Notes: a model not told the origin generated them from the letters alone. Shown: positions 12,306 through 24,540, counted from the stretch's first letter. The stretch is DNA of 64,000 nucleotides from Gnetum montanum (GCA_015680685.1 MNCI01011521.1:154023-218022), one strand, 5' to 3'. A program made the numbers and translations.

Positions 12306-13190
12306 ATGTCAAACAACGGTGCGCGCGTCTGTGGGTTCCGTTGTGTCAGTCGCAGCGGCCCTGGCAGCTCTTCCTTCGGTCGCGGTGGTGGCCGATCAAT
12401 CCCAGAGTCGGCTGCAGGATCTGCATTGAGGTGCCATTCCTACAGGTTGTTCCAGGGTTGCCTTCAGGGTTGCCTTCGTGTTCCTTCCGACGTGGAGCCA
12501 GTTCCAATGGACGAGGAGCTCCTTGCCGGCAAGGATATGGATGCATCTTCAGCGGCTGCTTCTTCTTCTCCTCAGGGGAGTTCTCCCAACTCAGAACCTT
12601 TGGATTTTCTCATTCCTCAAGATATTTTTGACTCCTATTCTCAAGAATTTTCTGCACGTTTTATTTTTTTTCAAATAGTAGGTTATCTACCTCGCTCTTT
12701 AAGCATCAATATGCATATTAAAACTATTTTACAAGCCCACGGAATTCAAGTTTCACACGCTCGATATTATGCCCGCAATTTTGTCCTTGCTGAGCTTTCG
12801 GAGGCTTCTCAAATCGAGAAAGCTCTCTCTCTTTGCATTTTCCCTGCTCGTAATGCTACCCTCATCGCCCGGGCCTGGAAATTTGATTTCAACGTCAGCG
12901 ACCCAGCCTTTAATATTATCCCTTGTTATGTAGAGCTCCCTCATCTTCCTTTAATCTTTTCACCTCTTGAGCGAGACATAGTTAGCACCTTAGGTCGAGT
13001 TATCTCTGACCGTGGAATTGAGGTTAACGGGGCTCACTATCGTCGCTACTGTATCGAATTAGACATTTCCAAAAAAAAAACCACTTTAAATTTAGGAGCT
13101 GGAGGTAAGGTTTTTAAACAAAAGGTTGACTATTTTTATCTTCCTAACTCCTGTAGCTACTGCCATCGTGCAGAGCACCACATTTCCACC
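12306..13190 (+). pseudogene. LINE-type ORF1 (DUF4283/CCHC-like), 3'-truncated
   Basis: An open frame starts at the ATG at 12306. After a low-complexity N-terminus it shows the pattern of plant LINE ORF1 proteins: a compact alpha/beta domain (about 12670-12930), then PHLPLIF, then a YCIELDISK phrase like the 'C-V-E-x-D-L-S-K' motif of this family, then FKQKVDYFYLPNSCSYC, the start of a C-x2-C-x4-H zinc knuckle. The frame is interrupted at the N at 13192, before the final knuckle Cys; beyond it the sequence belongs to an NBS-LRR gene in another frame. The stretch is GC-richer than its neighbours, consistent with a young insertion. ORF2 with endonuclease and reverse transcriptase is not present in the window. 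Confidence 0.7.
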
Positions 13191-13191
13191 T

Positions 13192-13192
13192 N
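13192..13192. other. single N at LINE / NBS-LRR junction
   Basis: One ambiguous base lies exactly where LINE ORF1 sequence stops and NBS-LRR coding sequence begins in a different frame. It probably marks a scaffold join or collapsed gap rather than a true one-base ambiguity. Confidence 0.7.
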
Positions 13193-13194
13193 AA

Positions 13195-15750
13195 ACCCAG
13201 CAATTAGCGTCCGTAGCCAAGTGGCTCAGAGATCTCAGCGCATCGGCAATGGATGCCGAAGACATCATCGAACTTTGCGTAATCCAGCTGCAGAAACACG
13301 AAGAATCAGGAGGTGGTCAGTCCTTCCTTAATGGGCATCTTAGGAAACTAAGATTTAAACGGAAATGGGGTCTGCAAATTAGGCGAGTAAGTAAACGGCT
13401 GAACGAGCTACTCCAGCAAGCAACTCAACTTGGTATGCAAAAATCCGTAATTGCCCCAGTTGAGACAGGTGCTGGATCTAGTAATGATCAGGTGCGGTAT
13501 CAATCATTTAAAATAATTGGGCCTGTTATTACTGATCACGAAAATGTGTCGGTGGATATGGATCCTAAGATTTCTAAAATAGTTGGATTGCTTAGAACAC
13601 ACAGGAAAGTTGCCATTGTTGGTTTGGGGGGCAGCGGAAAAACGCTGCTGCTGAAACATGTGTATCAGTCCATGAAGTCAAGTTTTGACAGAGCTATTTG
13701 GCTATGTATTTTTCAGACTTACAGCGTCACACAGCTTCAAATGAACGTGTTGGGCACGCTGGGGATCGAATACGGGCGAGAGACTCAAGATATTTTGCAG
13801 CAGAAGATTCATGATGCCCTGCTCAACAAGACCTGTCTGGTAGTTCTGGATGACATTTGGGATTTGCCCAAATCCGAAAAATCACGGGGTCACTACCAAA
13901 CCGTGGCTCAGAAATTGAGCGCAGTTGGGTTTCCCCAGTGCTGCAAAATCCTAATATCGACCAGAGATACGGATGTAGCTGTGCAGATGGAAGCTGATTC
14001 CATATATACGATGCCACTGCTATCCCTGGAGAAAAGTAAAGATTTGTTTCTGAAACATGTTGGGCAGGAGCATCTTGATGATAAGCTTGATGAAACAGTC
14101 AAGAAGGCTCTGAAACGCTGCGGAGGTCTACCCTTGGCAGTGTTAACCATTGCAGGACTTTTAAAGCGGCAGTGTCCTTGTGACTGGGCTTTAACTTTAA
14201 GCCTCAATGAATCCTCCTCCTCTTCTTCTTCTTCATCATCATCACCAGAAGATCCACAGGAAGGGGTTATCAATTTGCTGAAGCTCAGCTTTGATGCACT
14301 TGATCCCACAATGAAGGCATGTTTTGCATACCTGGGAATGCTCCAAGAGAATGAGGAGGTAGAACCAGAGCAGGTAATAGGGATGTGGAAGGCCGAGGGA
14401 CTGGTTCAGTGCCATTACCATGGTGAAGCTGTACTCAAGAATCTCTGCGATACATCACTTCTCCAAATCTCTTACCGAGCAACGGCCTGGAAACCATATG
14501 TGGTTATTACAATGCATGGTTTGGTCCACCAATTGGCTGTGTCTCTGTTCACAGAATGTGGGGGCTGCGTTATCAGAAAGTTTTCATCAGCGCAGCAGCA
14601 GCAGCAGACTAACAACAAGTTTCGCCGGATCCGTGTGCCATGCTCTGTATCCATACCCAGCGACTTCAGGTGTCCAGCATCGGTTAGGAGCCTGCGTTTT
14701 ACTGGTGGGGTTGGAAGCAGCAGCTCACCCACAATTCCAAATGAGTTTCTGGCAAATGCGTATGCTCTGAAAGCACTGGTGATTCCTCTGTCAAACATTC
14801 GGATTGTCGACGAAAGCGTGGGAAAGCTCAGGTTGCTCAAGTTCCTGAACTTGGAATATGCAATGATGGGCAGGGCATTACCGGAATGTCTAAGACACAT
14901 GAAGTCACTGGAATACCTCTGCACTAACATGAGAATAGAGGTACCTCCATGGATAACAGAGCTTCGCTGCCTTACCCATTTGTCTGCGGCAGCAAATTCC
15001 AAGTGGTTGTGGAAGCCGAGCGACCCAATGACAAAGTTGCAGATGCTCAGAAACATTTGCATACGCCCAGGAGGAGGAGCAGGAGGAAGCAGATCAAATG
15101 ATAATGATGATTATTGTTGGGGATGGGATTCCATTACTGTGCAGCTTCCGCAATTGCAGGAAGTGCGCCTTGAAGTCAATAAGTTCGATTTACCCCGGAT
15201 TCGCATAAACCTTCCTCTGCTTCGTACATTAACTCTGGTATCAATTGAGTTTCTCGGAACCAGTCCTGCAACGTCTCCGCCGGATGAGGAGGAGTGGCAT
15301 GTTCCTCTGCAAGGACTCCAGACTCTAATGTTGCGGGATATAAGGTTTCCTTCTGATGTTGGGAGGAGCTTTCAGAGCCTGCAATTTCTAACAATCGTGG
15401 GAAATCATAGCGAGTATCCGGCGGTGATTTGTGCACTGCCGGAGCTGACATATCTGGCTCTGCTTTATAATGGTTTCTGCACGGAACTGCCTTTGCCGTT
15501 TGGGAGGACGGGAGCGTTTCCAAAATTGCAGGAATTGAGGCTCTGGTATTTGTCTGAGCTCAGGAAATTGCCAGTACTTCAGGATGGATCCATGCCCCGC
15601 CTGCGTGTTTTATCAATAAAGAGATGTTGGAAGTTGGAAGAAGCAGCAGCAGGCTGGAGTTCAAAGGCGTCGGCCCTAACAACGTTAGGCATAACTGATG
15701 TGCACCAGTCGTTTGAGCTTCGCACCCTCGGCCTCAACAGTCAACTGTAG
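13195..15750 (+). CDS. CC-NBS-LRR resistance-type protein, 5'-incomplete
   Basis: About 851 codons are open to the TAG at 15748. The product type is an intracellular immune receptor that senses pathogen effectors and switches by ADP/ATP exchange. Visible parts are the end of an Rx-like coiled coil (VAKWLRDL...AMDAEDIIELC, from 13213), P-loop GLGGSGKT (13621-13644), kinase-2 LVVLDDIW (from 13837; the final Trp marks the coiled-coil class), RNBS-B with ILISTRD (about 13950), GLPLA (14125-14139), a run of 11 Ser (14212-14244), RNBS-D CFAYLGM, the MHD position as MHG (14512-14520), and then irregular leucine-rich repeats to the end. No intron is needed. The true start is not visible: an in-frame ATG at 13126 lies in the LINE sequence and should not be used. 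With the N-terminus missing I cannot say whether the gene is functional. Confidence 0.88.
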   Translation, partial: TQQLASVAKWLRDLSASAMDAEDIIELCVIQLQKHEESGGGQSFLNGHLRKLRFKRKWGLQIRRVSKRLNELLQQATQLGMQKSVIAPVETGAGSSNDQVRYQSFKIIGPVITDHENVSVDMDPKISKIVGLLRTHRKVAIVGLGGSGKTLLLKHVYQSMKSSFDRAIWLCIFQTYSVTQLQMNVLGTLGIEYGRETQDILQQKIHDALLNKTCLVVLDDIWDLPKSEKSRGHYQTVAQKLSAVGFPQCCKILISTRDTDVAVQMEADSIYTMPLLSLEKSKDLFLKHVGQEHLDDKLDETVKKALKRCGGLPLAVLTIAGLLKRQCPCDWALTLSLNESSSSSSSSSSSPEDPQEGVINLLKLSFDALDPTMKACFAYLGMLQENEEVEPEQVIGMWKAEGLVQCHYHGEAVLKNLCDTSLLQISYRATAWKPYVVITMHGLVHQLAVSLFTECGGCVIRKFSSAQQQQQTNNKFRRIRVPCSVSIPSDFRCPASVRSLRFTGGVGSSSSPTIPNEFLANAYALKALVIPLSNIRIVDESVGKLRLLKFLNLEYAMMGRALPECLRHMKSLEYLCTNMRIEVPPWITELRCLTHLSAAANSKWLWKPSDPMTKLQMLRNICIRPGGGAGGSRSNDNDDYCWGWDSITVQLPQLQEVRLEVNKFDLPRIRINLPLLRTLTLVSIEFLGTSPATSPPDEEEWHVPLQGLQTLMLRDIRFPSDVGRSFQSLQFLTIVGNHSEYPAVICALPELTYLALLYNGFCTELPLPFGRTGAFPKLQELRLWYLSELRKLPVLQDGSMPRLRVLSIKRCWKLEEAAAGWSSKASALTTLGITDVHQSFELRTLGLNSQL

Positions 15751-18746
15751 TAGGAAGCTCACTGCTTCAGCCCAAACTATAGCATTGGTTCTGGTATGCA
15801 AGTTTCTTTGTGAATTTACATGTTGTAAGTAGTACCAAATCATCTCGTCTGTATAGCCTGTGTTAAACAATCCAAACTAACTCTTAAATCTTTTACCTTT
15901 ATTACTTAAAATTTTTTTCTGAAATTTTATCACGTCCATGGACCCTTGGGATTTATTAAGGCTACAAATGTTAATGGTGTGAGTTTTGAAAACATGATTA
16001 AGAAAATTCTTGCTGACGGTTAAGTTGTGGGACATTATACTGCAATGTTGTGCTCATCTTCAATACTATTTATATTCTTTGCAAAGAATGTTCTACTATT
16101 TACCTATTTGAACTCTTAAATAATGATATCCCATTTACACATTCAAATTTTGACAACCTATTCAGATTCATTATTTAACCATGTATGTTTCCATTGCTCA
16201 TTGCTTTCTTCGTGTAATCATATTTTCTTGTAATCCCATCATGTGCAAAACTGCAAATATTTTACGTGATATGGAATTGAGGGTTTAAGGCTTCTCAAAA
16301 GTTCAGTGTGATAATAAGGTCCCTTTCTACTTTCTTAAATAATAATGACATCTCAAAATTCAACAAAAATGTTGACCACCACTAGACGACTATTGAAGCT
16401 ACTTGCTATCATTTCCTAATAACAACAAAGTATCATATTGAAAGATTTACAGAAATTAAATGGTATCAAATATGTAATATTTGAATGCAGAACATTCATA
16501 AGGTCCCTTTAAGCTTTCAAAATCATCAAGCTTCACTTCAAAATTTGCCAAAAGTTAACCGCCATTGAACCACTAGTTATGTTGCCACTAATGGTGAAAA
16601 TTTGCAACAGCATGACTTAACCACGAGTCATGTTTAGGTCGTGGTGGTAAGCTGCAAACAAGACCTGGTGTCTATCAGCTTCACAAATTATATAATTTAA
16701 TTAAAAACAAAATATATTAAAATTATTAACAGCTATATGCTTCTCTTTCACAAAGAATTTATTTCAAGGTTTGTCTTAATGATGAGGCAATGTGAAGCGT
16801 AGTTACTAGAAATTGTTATTTGCAAAACGTTTGAAAACACAACGGATGTTTCTGATCCAGTTTTCTGCCACTTGTGGCAACTATGATGTGCAGTCGTTCT
16901 TGTTTTGATAATGCATCTATTTTTTCGTGCCTATGGCAATAAAATATTACACATTGCTTATATAAAAACACTAGCAATTATGAAAATACTTTTACTGACC
17001 TTGATCTTTTTTTCAAACTATGTTTTCCAGATTTTGAGTGTTTCTAATATTCTCAATTATTTGCAAGTTCTGTATAAAAATCAACTCTTGTTTAAATACT
17101 AGAGGGAGAAAAGAAGGCAATGCAACTTTTACCGCAACTGATGGATATAATTACAATGAAAGGAGCAATGTTCTTAAAGTTTTAGGATACTTTAGAATCG
17201 TAGGCCTGTTCTTGGTCTTAATTGCCTTGCACTCATTGATTTGAACAAGCATGGACTCTATAATTATTCTGTAATTGGAAGCCAAGCCATATCGCAACTG
17301 TTTACTAGCATGGGTTCGCAAATCTCATGTTAAGAAGGTAAGGGCTTTGTTCACTGCTCGTGTTCTCAGGATAAATGGAGCTCTCCAAGTATGTTTGGCT
17401 GTAATGATTTGCGCTGTGATTCACTAATCAAAATTTTTAAATCCAAATATAGCACATACTGGACTTTGGACCAGGCGATCAGCATTTAAATGTCTTTGCA
17501 CAGTGGTTGAGTCTGTCGTTTATAGATAAGAAAATTTAAGAAAATCATTATGCTTTCTGTAAGAGCTCTGGAAGCTTATTTGTTAAATTAGTTATGAAAC
17601 TGAAATGGGCTATCTTATGACTGCTTAGTGCCCCTTTATATAAAATGTATATGGAAGCAATAGGGGCATTTAACCAACTTTTATTATACACTATTAAAAC
17701 TGAACAGGTGCATCAGAAATCTGCACAGATTGATTAAATTTTGAAGAAAAATGAACATATGTACAATCTTACGGATATCTGCCTCTGTCTCTATACATAA
17801 GGGAAACTTGTGGAGTAAAATGTGAATAATCCAGGGAGAAATATGATGAGAGGATGATAAGAAATAATTGAGGCGATGAAGCAGTGTATCATAAACTTTT
17901 TTTATATACTAATAAAAAATTTATCATCTCATGGGTCCCTAGTTACCAAAAACCTTATGAGTTTATCACTTTGTTGAGCATCCATTTTTGCCCCTTAACT
18001 TTTGCAATCAATTTTGGGAGAAAGTTTCATATAAAGTTTGTCAGAAAATCAGTAACTGTGTTGGTGATTTATTGTTGCTTCTAGAATTTTGTATTCTGCT
18101 CATATTTGTTATTCTTCATTTATAGTTTCTTCTAAAAGATTATATGAGCAATTAGACCAGCATATTGGAAATTTTTTTTCCTGGGAAATATTAATACTCT
18201 TTATTACTTTCCTTGAATTAATTGGGAGTTTTGTACTCTCAACAAAAAAGATGAAACAACAACTTAAGGAATATTGCTTGCTGACAAATAGATTTTAAGA
18301 GTTTTGCAAGGTGATGAAAGTTAGAAATCGTTTATTAGACATTGAATTAAATATGGTTATCTAGCTAATTCAAAAATTTGATTTAATACTTAATAGAGAA
18401 ATAAGGTTATTACTTCTACCAAAATTAAAATTGAAAGATTAGTTGTGCATTAACACATTTGGATAGCTTACTACCAGATTAGTTCTCATTTGCAATGGCA
18501 CCATTTGCAATATTCATGGGATTCCATTAAATGAATATTTGGTTTGTGGACTTCTTGTTATGGAAATATTAGTACTTTAGTTGCATATGATTCTTATTTG
18601 AAAACAATTAAATTTAATTATAAAGAAATTTTTCATATTATAGATTTTTTCTCTAATATAACCCCACTTATGACATTAGAATGGGAAAAATTTTAAGCTA
18701 AATTTAGTTTAAATAAAAAAAGATAAGCCTCTTTTCAAACTCTTTA
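15751..18746. other. AT-rich sequence downstream of the NBS-LRR gene
   Basis: This contains the unmarked 3' UTR and intergenic DNA. ORFs are short and biased to hydrophobic residues, as expected for AT-rich DNA. I recognise no gene, RNA or element. Confidence 0.5.
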
Positions 18747-18756
18747 TGATAGGTGT

Positions 18757-19636
18757 TGATGAGCGGTGGAGTAATCTAACACCCAACCATACAAGTCACA
18801 ACTGTGCATGCGTGACCATATCGTAATCCGTGGATGAGGCAATGTGAATATATTAGTAATTGGTTAAAGTTCAGGATCATTGTCTTCCCACCTAAGCTAG
18901 TGAAATCTATGGGTATGGTTTAACTCACAATGAGGTATATGATAACTGATGGTGTGTAGGCCATCTTACTCCTAGTAAACATGATGAAATGGTAATATTT
19001 TCTAAGTCTAAGTAAACAGTAAACAAATCTATTCTATCCTAAGGCAATGGACATCAATTCTTGATTTTCCATACATGTCTCGGGCTTATGTAATCATTAT
19101 TGGGATTACCAAGTACTTCACTACCATGCAAACCAAGCGATAATACTACTGGGTTACCAAACGGTCACACTTTACGCTCAACATCAATCGTATCGATTTC
19201 GCATGCTAATCAGCAGTAACAATAAGGTGCATGGAAAAGTAAATATTAACTAAGAAAACAATAACTAGTAGTCTATATGCTAATAGTAAACATTATTTTA
19301 AGTAAAGTAGTAAGCTAAGAGAATGCTACAATAATATGAAATAGCTTGATCTTTATTGTCGATCATACTTGTGCCCAAGTACAAGATGCTAGAATAAAGA
19401 CTCCATACACTACATCACACTACATAGTGGGAATTCACACTTTTAAGCACTTAAGACTAAAATCACAAATTGAAAGAGTTTCACTATGGTGTAATGAAAT
19501 CTATTTTCGATCCACACACCTAAGTGTTGTATTTATAGGCTAGCACACATCTCACGATAGCACATATAGGATAATGAAGCATGGGCTACAATATCAAAGC
19601 TATGATATCATAGTCCACCAAAATTTTGATTTAACA
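18757..19636 (-). repeat. 3' LTR of element 3
   Basis: 880 bp; on the minus strand it starts TGTTAAATCAAAATTTTGG and ends CACCGCTCATCA. It is family C, homologous in its 3' half to families A and B (TGATGAG ends, 'ttgtcttccca' and 'taccaaac' phrases). The U3 has a few 'gatatca' sites (about 19590-19615). Confidence 0.85.
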
Positions 19637-19645
19637 TACCCCCAT
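19637..19645 (-). promoter_or_regulatory. polypurine tract of element 3
   Basis: On the minus strand CATGGGGGTA precedes the 3' LTR, matching the tract of elements 1 and 2. Confidence 0.7.
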
Positions 19646-19815
19646 GACTATGAAAACTTGTCCTCAAGTTAAAACAAAATGAGAATAGTGTTCCTTACAA
19701 ATTTGGGAGGTAGATTTACATGACACTTTATGCCATAATGGTGTTTTACAAAAATGACAAGACATGACACAACAACTTTTGACAAAAAGCAAAACTCGGT
19801 GAAGCTTAATGTAGC

Positions 19816-22559
19816 CTATGTAGTTTCTGATGGTGGTGGCTCCTCCATCGATTGCTTCCCCTTGTCTCCATGTTTCTAAAATTTATATTTGTTTAGCAAT
19901 GCTTGAAGTTTTTACTCTTCCATTCTTAGGTCATGTACAGTCCATACTTGTTATGCAATGTGTGATGAAGCTGGTACATCCCATGGACATGGTAGCTGCA
20001 AGAACATTTGACTGACTTTAATATACCATGCTGCAAACTACCTTCTCTCCTCTTCGAATGCTCTGGTTTTTGCACAAAATTCATGGTAATAAGACAATCT
20101 TTTGGCCAGGTTTGCTGCAACATCCTTTTTCTCTTGGTAGCTAGTGTGTACTACTCCTAGTTCGAAGTTTGCTACTTGAAGTTTCTACAAGGCATCTTTC
20201 CAATTTGCAAACTTCTTGTACAATGCGTATGTGGGTGCTACTTGTTGTTCTAGTTCATTTTTGGGCTTGCTTGCTATTAATATCACCAAGTTAGCATAAT
20301 GAAGGTCAGCTAACCTGATGTATTCCTTCAGATCTTCTATCTGTAGGTCTTTGTTTTTAGCTTCCACTTAGTGGATGTGGGCATAACCATCTAAGATGGG
20401 CTACCAATTTGGGTTTTGCGCTGATATGGATCTAGATCTCCTTTTCATCGATCTATTTATACATCCCCACTTGATCACAAAAGCGTTCTTTAAGCCATTC
20501 ATACTTCTTAGCTTCGTTCTACCACGCGTTGATTTCAATAGCTAATTTTTGTCTTATCGCATGTACCTCCTTCGTTGAGAGGGTTCTATTCTCTCTAGCT
20601 AAGTGGCTCATGTCTGGGTTAACCCTTATCAATTGCTTCCCAACTAATGAATGCTTTCTTCCAAGATGTTTTTCTACTTTTCAATGTTAGTTAACCTACT
20701 GTTATCTACAACAAGTTGTTTATTCTTTTCTAGGTTGCAGTGAGTGCCTTAGCATGTGCATATGTTTGTGCTTCTGCTATGGAGGGATTTCACATTGCTT
20801 TCTCCTTATCATTCTCTATCTGCTTGTTCTGCTCTAGTAGGCAAGTAATTTGCTCTATTTCTAAATTGTTCTAATTGGTCAAGTGCAATGTATTATATTG
20901 GATCTTTGCATTTGGCCTTTAGGGTTGCAAGCTTTTCTTGTAATCTTAGAATTTTAGCTTTTGCATGCTCTACCCTAGTCTCTACCATGACCAGTTTGCC
21001 TTTTGTTGTTATCAGCTTTGATTGCACTATAGTGACATCACTTGGAATGTTAAAAAGTGTTGTCATCACCTATCTAGTCTACAACAGTCAATCTAACATA
21101 TCTTCATGGTCAGTAGGAGTCATTGAGGTTTCAACTAGCATATGAGCATATTTGGTTCTAGTTAGATCTGCTGGTGGCACAATAGATAGATTAAAGGATT
21201 CCTTAATGTGATCTGTGATCACCTCTATGACTTTCACTACATCTTGTTGTTGCATTACCACAATCATGGCTCTTTCATCGATTGCTAGGATCACTTGGAA
21301 TGATGCAACATTCCCAAAGATCTATTGTGATCATTGGGCCTCTCCTCCTCCTGACTATAATGAGATTTGTCCACTTAGGGAATCTGTAGAAAATGTGGGT
21401 TGAATGGCATTATCAATCACTTTGTAGAGGTTGGCCTCCTCCCTTGTTCCCCAACTAAAAATCTCTACAATTTGATGCAAATGACTTATTGATGGTCTGT
21501 AGTCTTGCAATGACGATGATGGAACTTGCTACTGATGTTGTTCTTGTTGCTACTACTACTACTGATCACTGGAACTTGCTTGTTGTTGTTGTTTAGTTTG
21601 TGTGATTTCCAAAGCTTCTATTTCTTCCTCCATCTAATTTTTCTTTAATAATGCAGGCTTAAGCATCTTAGCATATGAAGTGTTTTAGGAGTTCCTAAGG
21701 ATGCCATTAGTGTATTCCATGATTCTAGCACACTGGCATAGCTTCCTAATTAGGCAAGGAAATAGAAGTGTGAGCTTTCCTGCCTCTTTTCCTTGAACTA
21801 CCTCTAAATCTCCATAAAATAGAGTTGTGTGAGATTGGCATTGTACTTTTTCATTAAGATCGCACTTCCTCTAGCCGCATTGGTGGGCAATCTATTTAGT
21901 CTCTTAGTGGGAAATAAATCATATATGCCAATTTTGAAAAATATCCTCTCCTCTAGAGTTAGCTCATTATATTTCTTATCTTCTTTTCCATATGCTTTTC
22001 TCAGCCATAGTTTTCTGGTTTCTATGTCTAATCTAGTGGGAAAATGTGCTAACCTTGCCCCTTCATTGGGCACATTCAAAGCTTCTGCTATCACCTTGAC
22101 TAAGTATGAAATAGAGATTCCCTCTATGTTAATCGTAGCATCTTTTGCCTTATTATTCCAAAACTAGTAAGTCTTCCCAAGGTACCATTCTTCATTGTTT
22201 GATAGGATGGGCCATATCCGTGACACTTGGAGTTTTGTCCTCACTACTTCTAGAACAAACTCCACAAATAGACCAAAGTTAATTTCCACAATTACTATGG
22301 TCAAGAGCACTCTTTCTTGAATGATTTGGAGGCATTCTTGCGATTGCATGAGGTGTTGTCCTTGTACTTGTGGTTCTACCTCCACTTGAGTTGAATGTCC
22401 AGTAGCAAGTGTTTCTTGATGGATTCTGAATGATTGGGCTTCCTACTCCGCATGTTCTAGTTGTGGCTCTTATGCTCCTATTTGGCCTCTTCCTTGGCCT
22501 CATGGTCATTTGCTTGCTAGTTGTGAAGGTTCACCTTGTGCTCATCTCTTTGGGGCCAT
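19816..22559 (-). pseudogene. accessory ORF of element 3 (broken)
   Basis: It starts at the ATG at 22559 (Met-Ala-Pro-Lys-Arg, then a stop) and ends at 19816. It is homologous along its length to the accessory ORFs of elements 1 and 2. The PTM-like segment (about 22170-21780) contains EERIFFKIG, LFPTKRLNRL and a NANLTQLYF phrase. A Gln/Asn-rich linker follows, then a coiled-coil region (about 21130-20185). Many stops and frameshifts are present. Here it lies between pol and the 3' LTR, the place where Athila-type elements carry an extra ORF, but no membrane segment is visible. Confidence 0.7.
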
Positions 22560-24249
22560 CTGCAATCAATCAAGGGTTCTAAATTCCTAAGGTGTTCTCA
22601 TACATTCTCAATGGTTCTATACCTCACTCATACCCTTAGTCACATTAAGTTCTTAGTTCATTATGATTGCAGAGTTAGGAAATTTTAAAAAAGTAACCCC
22701 ATAAGTGTTATTTTCCTTATAACCCTTCACAATTGTCCATTTCCTTCTTATTCATGGCTTGTAAGGATTGTTATGGTTCATTAAGAGCATTATTTAAGTG
22801 TTTCTTGGCGTTAAGGTGATTGATTTTTATTAAAAATTTTCAATTATCCCATCATACTTGTCGTTATAATACCTTCCAACCATCAGAAATTTTGAAACTT
22901 TTGGCTCAAAATTTAGCATGGAAAGTTGATAAAGAAGGAACCTTGGGCTACGAGAGTTCATGAAGTGTTGAGAAGATGGATAAGAAGGGTGATGAGTCCA
23001 TGTTATTAGAATGGATAGTTTGAATGATATGGGAAGTTTTTATTGATGTTTATTGATGTTGGAAGGCTCAAGATGATGTGGAATCACTTGGTAGATATAA
23101 GATACAATAGTTATACAAGTGGATCCTTTCCAAAGCAAGCTCCAACCCTTAATGCCTTTGTATAACCATGCCTAAAAATGTCCTTAGGCACTTAAGGAGA
23201 TGAATATAACGAATACCTATTTAGCAAAACACACATGTTAGTATCACCAAAGTAGAAAAATTACGCTATGTTATACAAAATCGCAAGTTATGATTATTCA
23301 TGTAGTGAGATGAAATGGGCTTAGAAGAGATTGCAAAAATCAAGATGTGAGGTATCTTACTATAAGCATAATAAATTCTTATGTTTTATTAGTGGTTAAA
23401 GTAATTATTAGCCTTTCTATCCAAGACTTAAACCAAGTCTACCACTGTTGCAAGGAGTATTGTCACTTGGCGTATTTTTCAAGGGAGGAGTTCATTCATT
23501 GCACCTTTTTATTTTTTTAGATTCTTGAGAAGTCGCCTACCTTCAGGCATGGGTAATATGTTTTTCCAATGGGAATGCTAGAAAATTTATAGTACATGAG
23601 TTTTATTTTTATTTATGTCAACCTTACCAAAGGACTACCTTCAGGCATGGGTAACATGTCTTTCCAGTGATATGGTAAGGTAGCACTTACTTTACTCTTA
23701 CTTCCATTTTTCATTAGATCTACAAGGATATAATACAACCAAAGTAATAGGATAGAACTAATAGAAGTAATCCAAGAGAGTCCATAAATCCCCTTGATGT
23801 CACAGTCTTTACATTCCTACTTGGTTCTTCTCTTTTCGATCTAGGCATAATGATCACAAGTTTATTCTTAGTTGTATGATGAGAGAAATATCATTATGGC
23901 CATGGTAAGATCCTCTTTTATTGGAATAAATGGATGGATGATGTGGGCTCACTATTCAAATAATCAATCCCTTATGACTTGATAACATAGTGAAATCTTC
24001 ACTTGATTGGACTACATTTTTCCTTATTTGTAATGTGTTTTATTAATAATCAAAATTATTTACAAAGGTCATGAAAAAAATTTATGAAAAAGATAGTAAG
24101 AATTGAAAAAAATGTAGAGAATAAAAATTGTTAAAGAATGAAAATTTATTAAAGAATTGAAAAATGTAAAAGAATATCAAAAATTAAAGGAATGAAAAAG
24201 TATAAAACCATGAGAAAATATTAAAGAATATGTAAAATGGAAAGAAAAG
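22560..24249 (-). other. spacer between pol and accessory ORF, element 3
   Basis: Non-coding and homologous in several blocks to the spacers of elements 1 and 2 (for example around 23110-23200 and 23520-23800). It ends at the LTR fragment at 24250. Confidence 0.6.
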
Positions 24250-24377
24250 TGATGAGACGCGGTTTTCACTAGGCCGCGATATCGCGTACGCAATATCGCG
24301 TTGCGCCGCCATTTCTATAAATAAGAGGCGGCACTCCCTTCATTTCCCAATCCTGGCTAGTGTAGCGAAGCTCTGGN
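24250..24377 (+). repeat. LTR 5'-end fragment ending at an N
   Basis: Starts TGATGAGACGCGG, contains 'gatatcgcgtacgcaatatc' and 'tctataaataagaggcggca', and is closest to the LTR at 63608. It breaks off at a single N (24377), after which integrase-side sequence of element 3 follows. It is in the opposite orientation to element 3. It is either a nested insertion whose remainder is lost in a gap or a misjoin. Confidence 0.75.
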
Positions 24378-24540
24378 TGTGCCTAATTTTGGAGTAATGT
24401 TTATGGACTTTGTTACTCATAAGTGCTACAAGCCTATTTTCATCTAAAAGATTCAAGCTCATGAGATGCTCTCATTGGGCTAAGCTCAAGTTCATTGGCA
24501 ATAGCTAAAGTGTGAAGCTTTGCCTAGACTAGAAGCATCG

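Noticed and set aside
13126-13191. ATG at 13126 as the start of the NBS-LRR protein
   Set aside because: The first 22 codons are LINE ORF1 sequence read in another frame, and the join lies at an N.
13908-14309. 133-codon minus-strand ORF with Asp/Glu run
   Set aside because: Antisense shadow of the NB-ARC region; the acidic run is the reverse of the serine codons.
14472-15062. 196-codon ORF on the minus strand
   Set aside because: It lies fully inside the NBS-LRR gene on the other strand and has no known domain.
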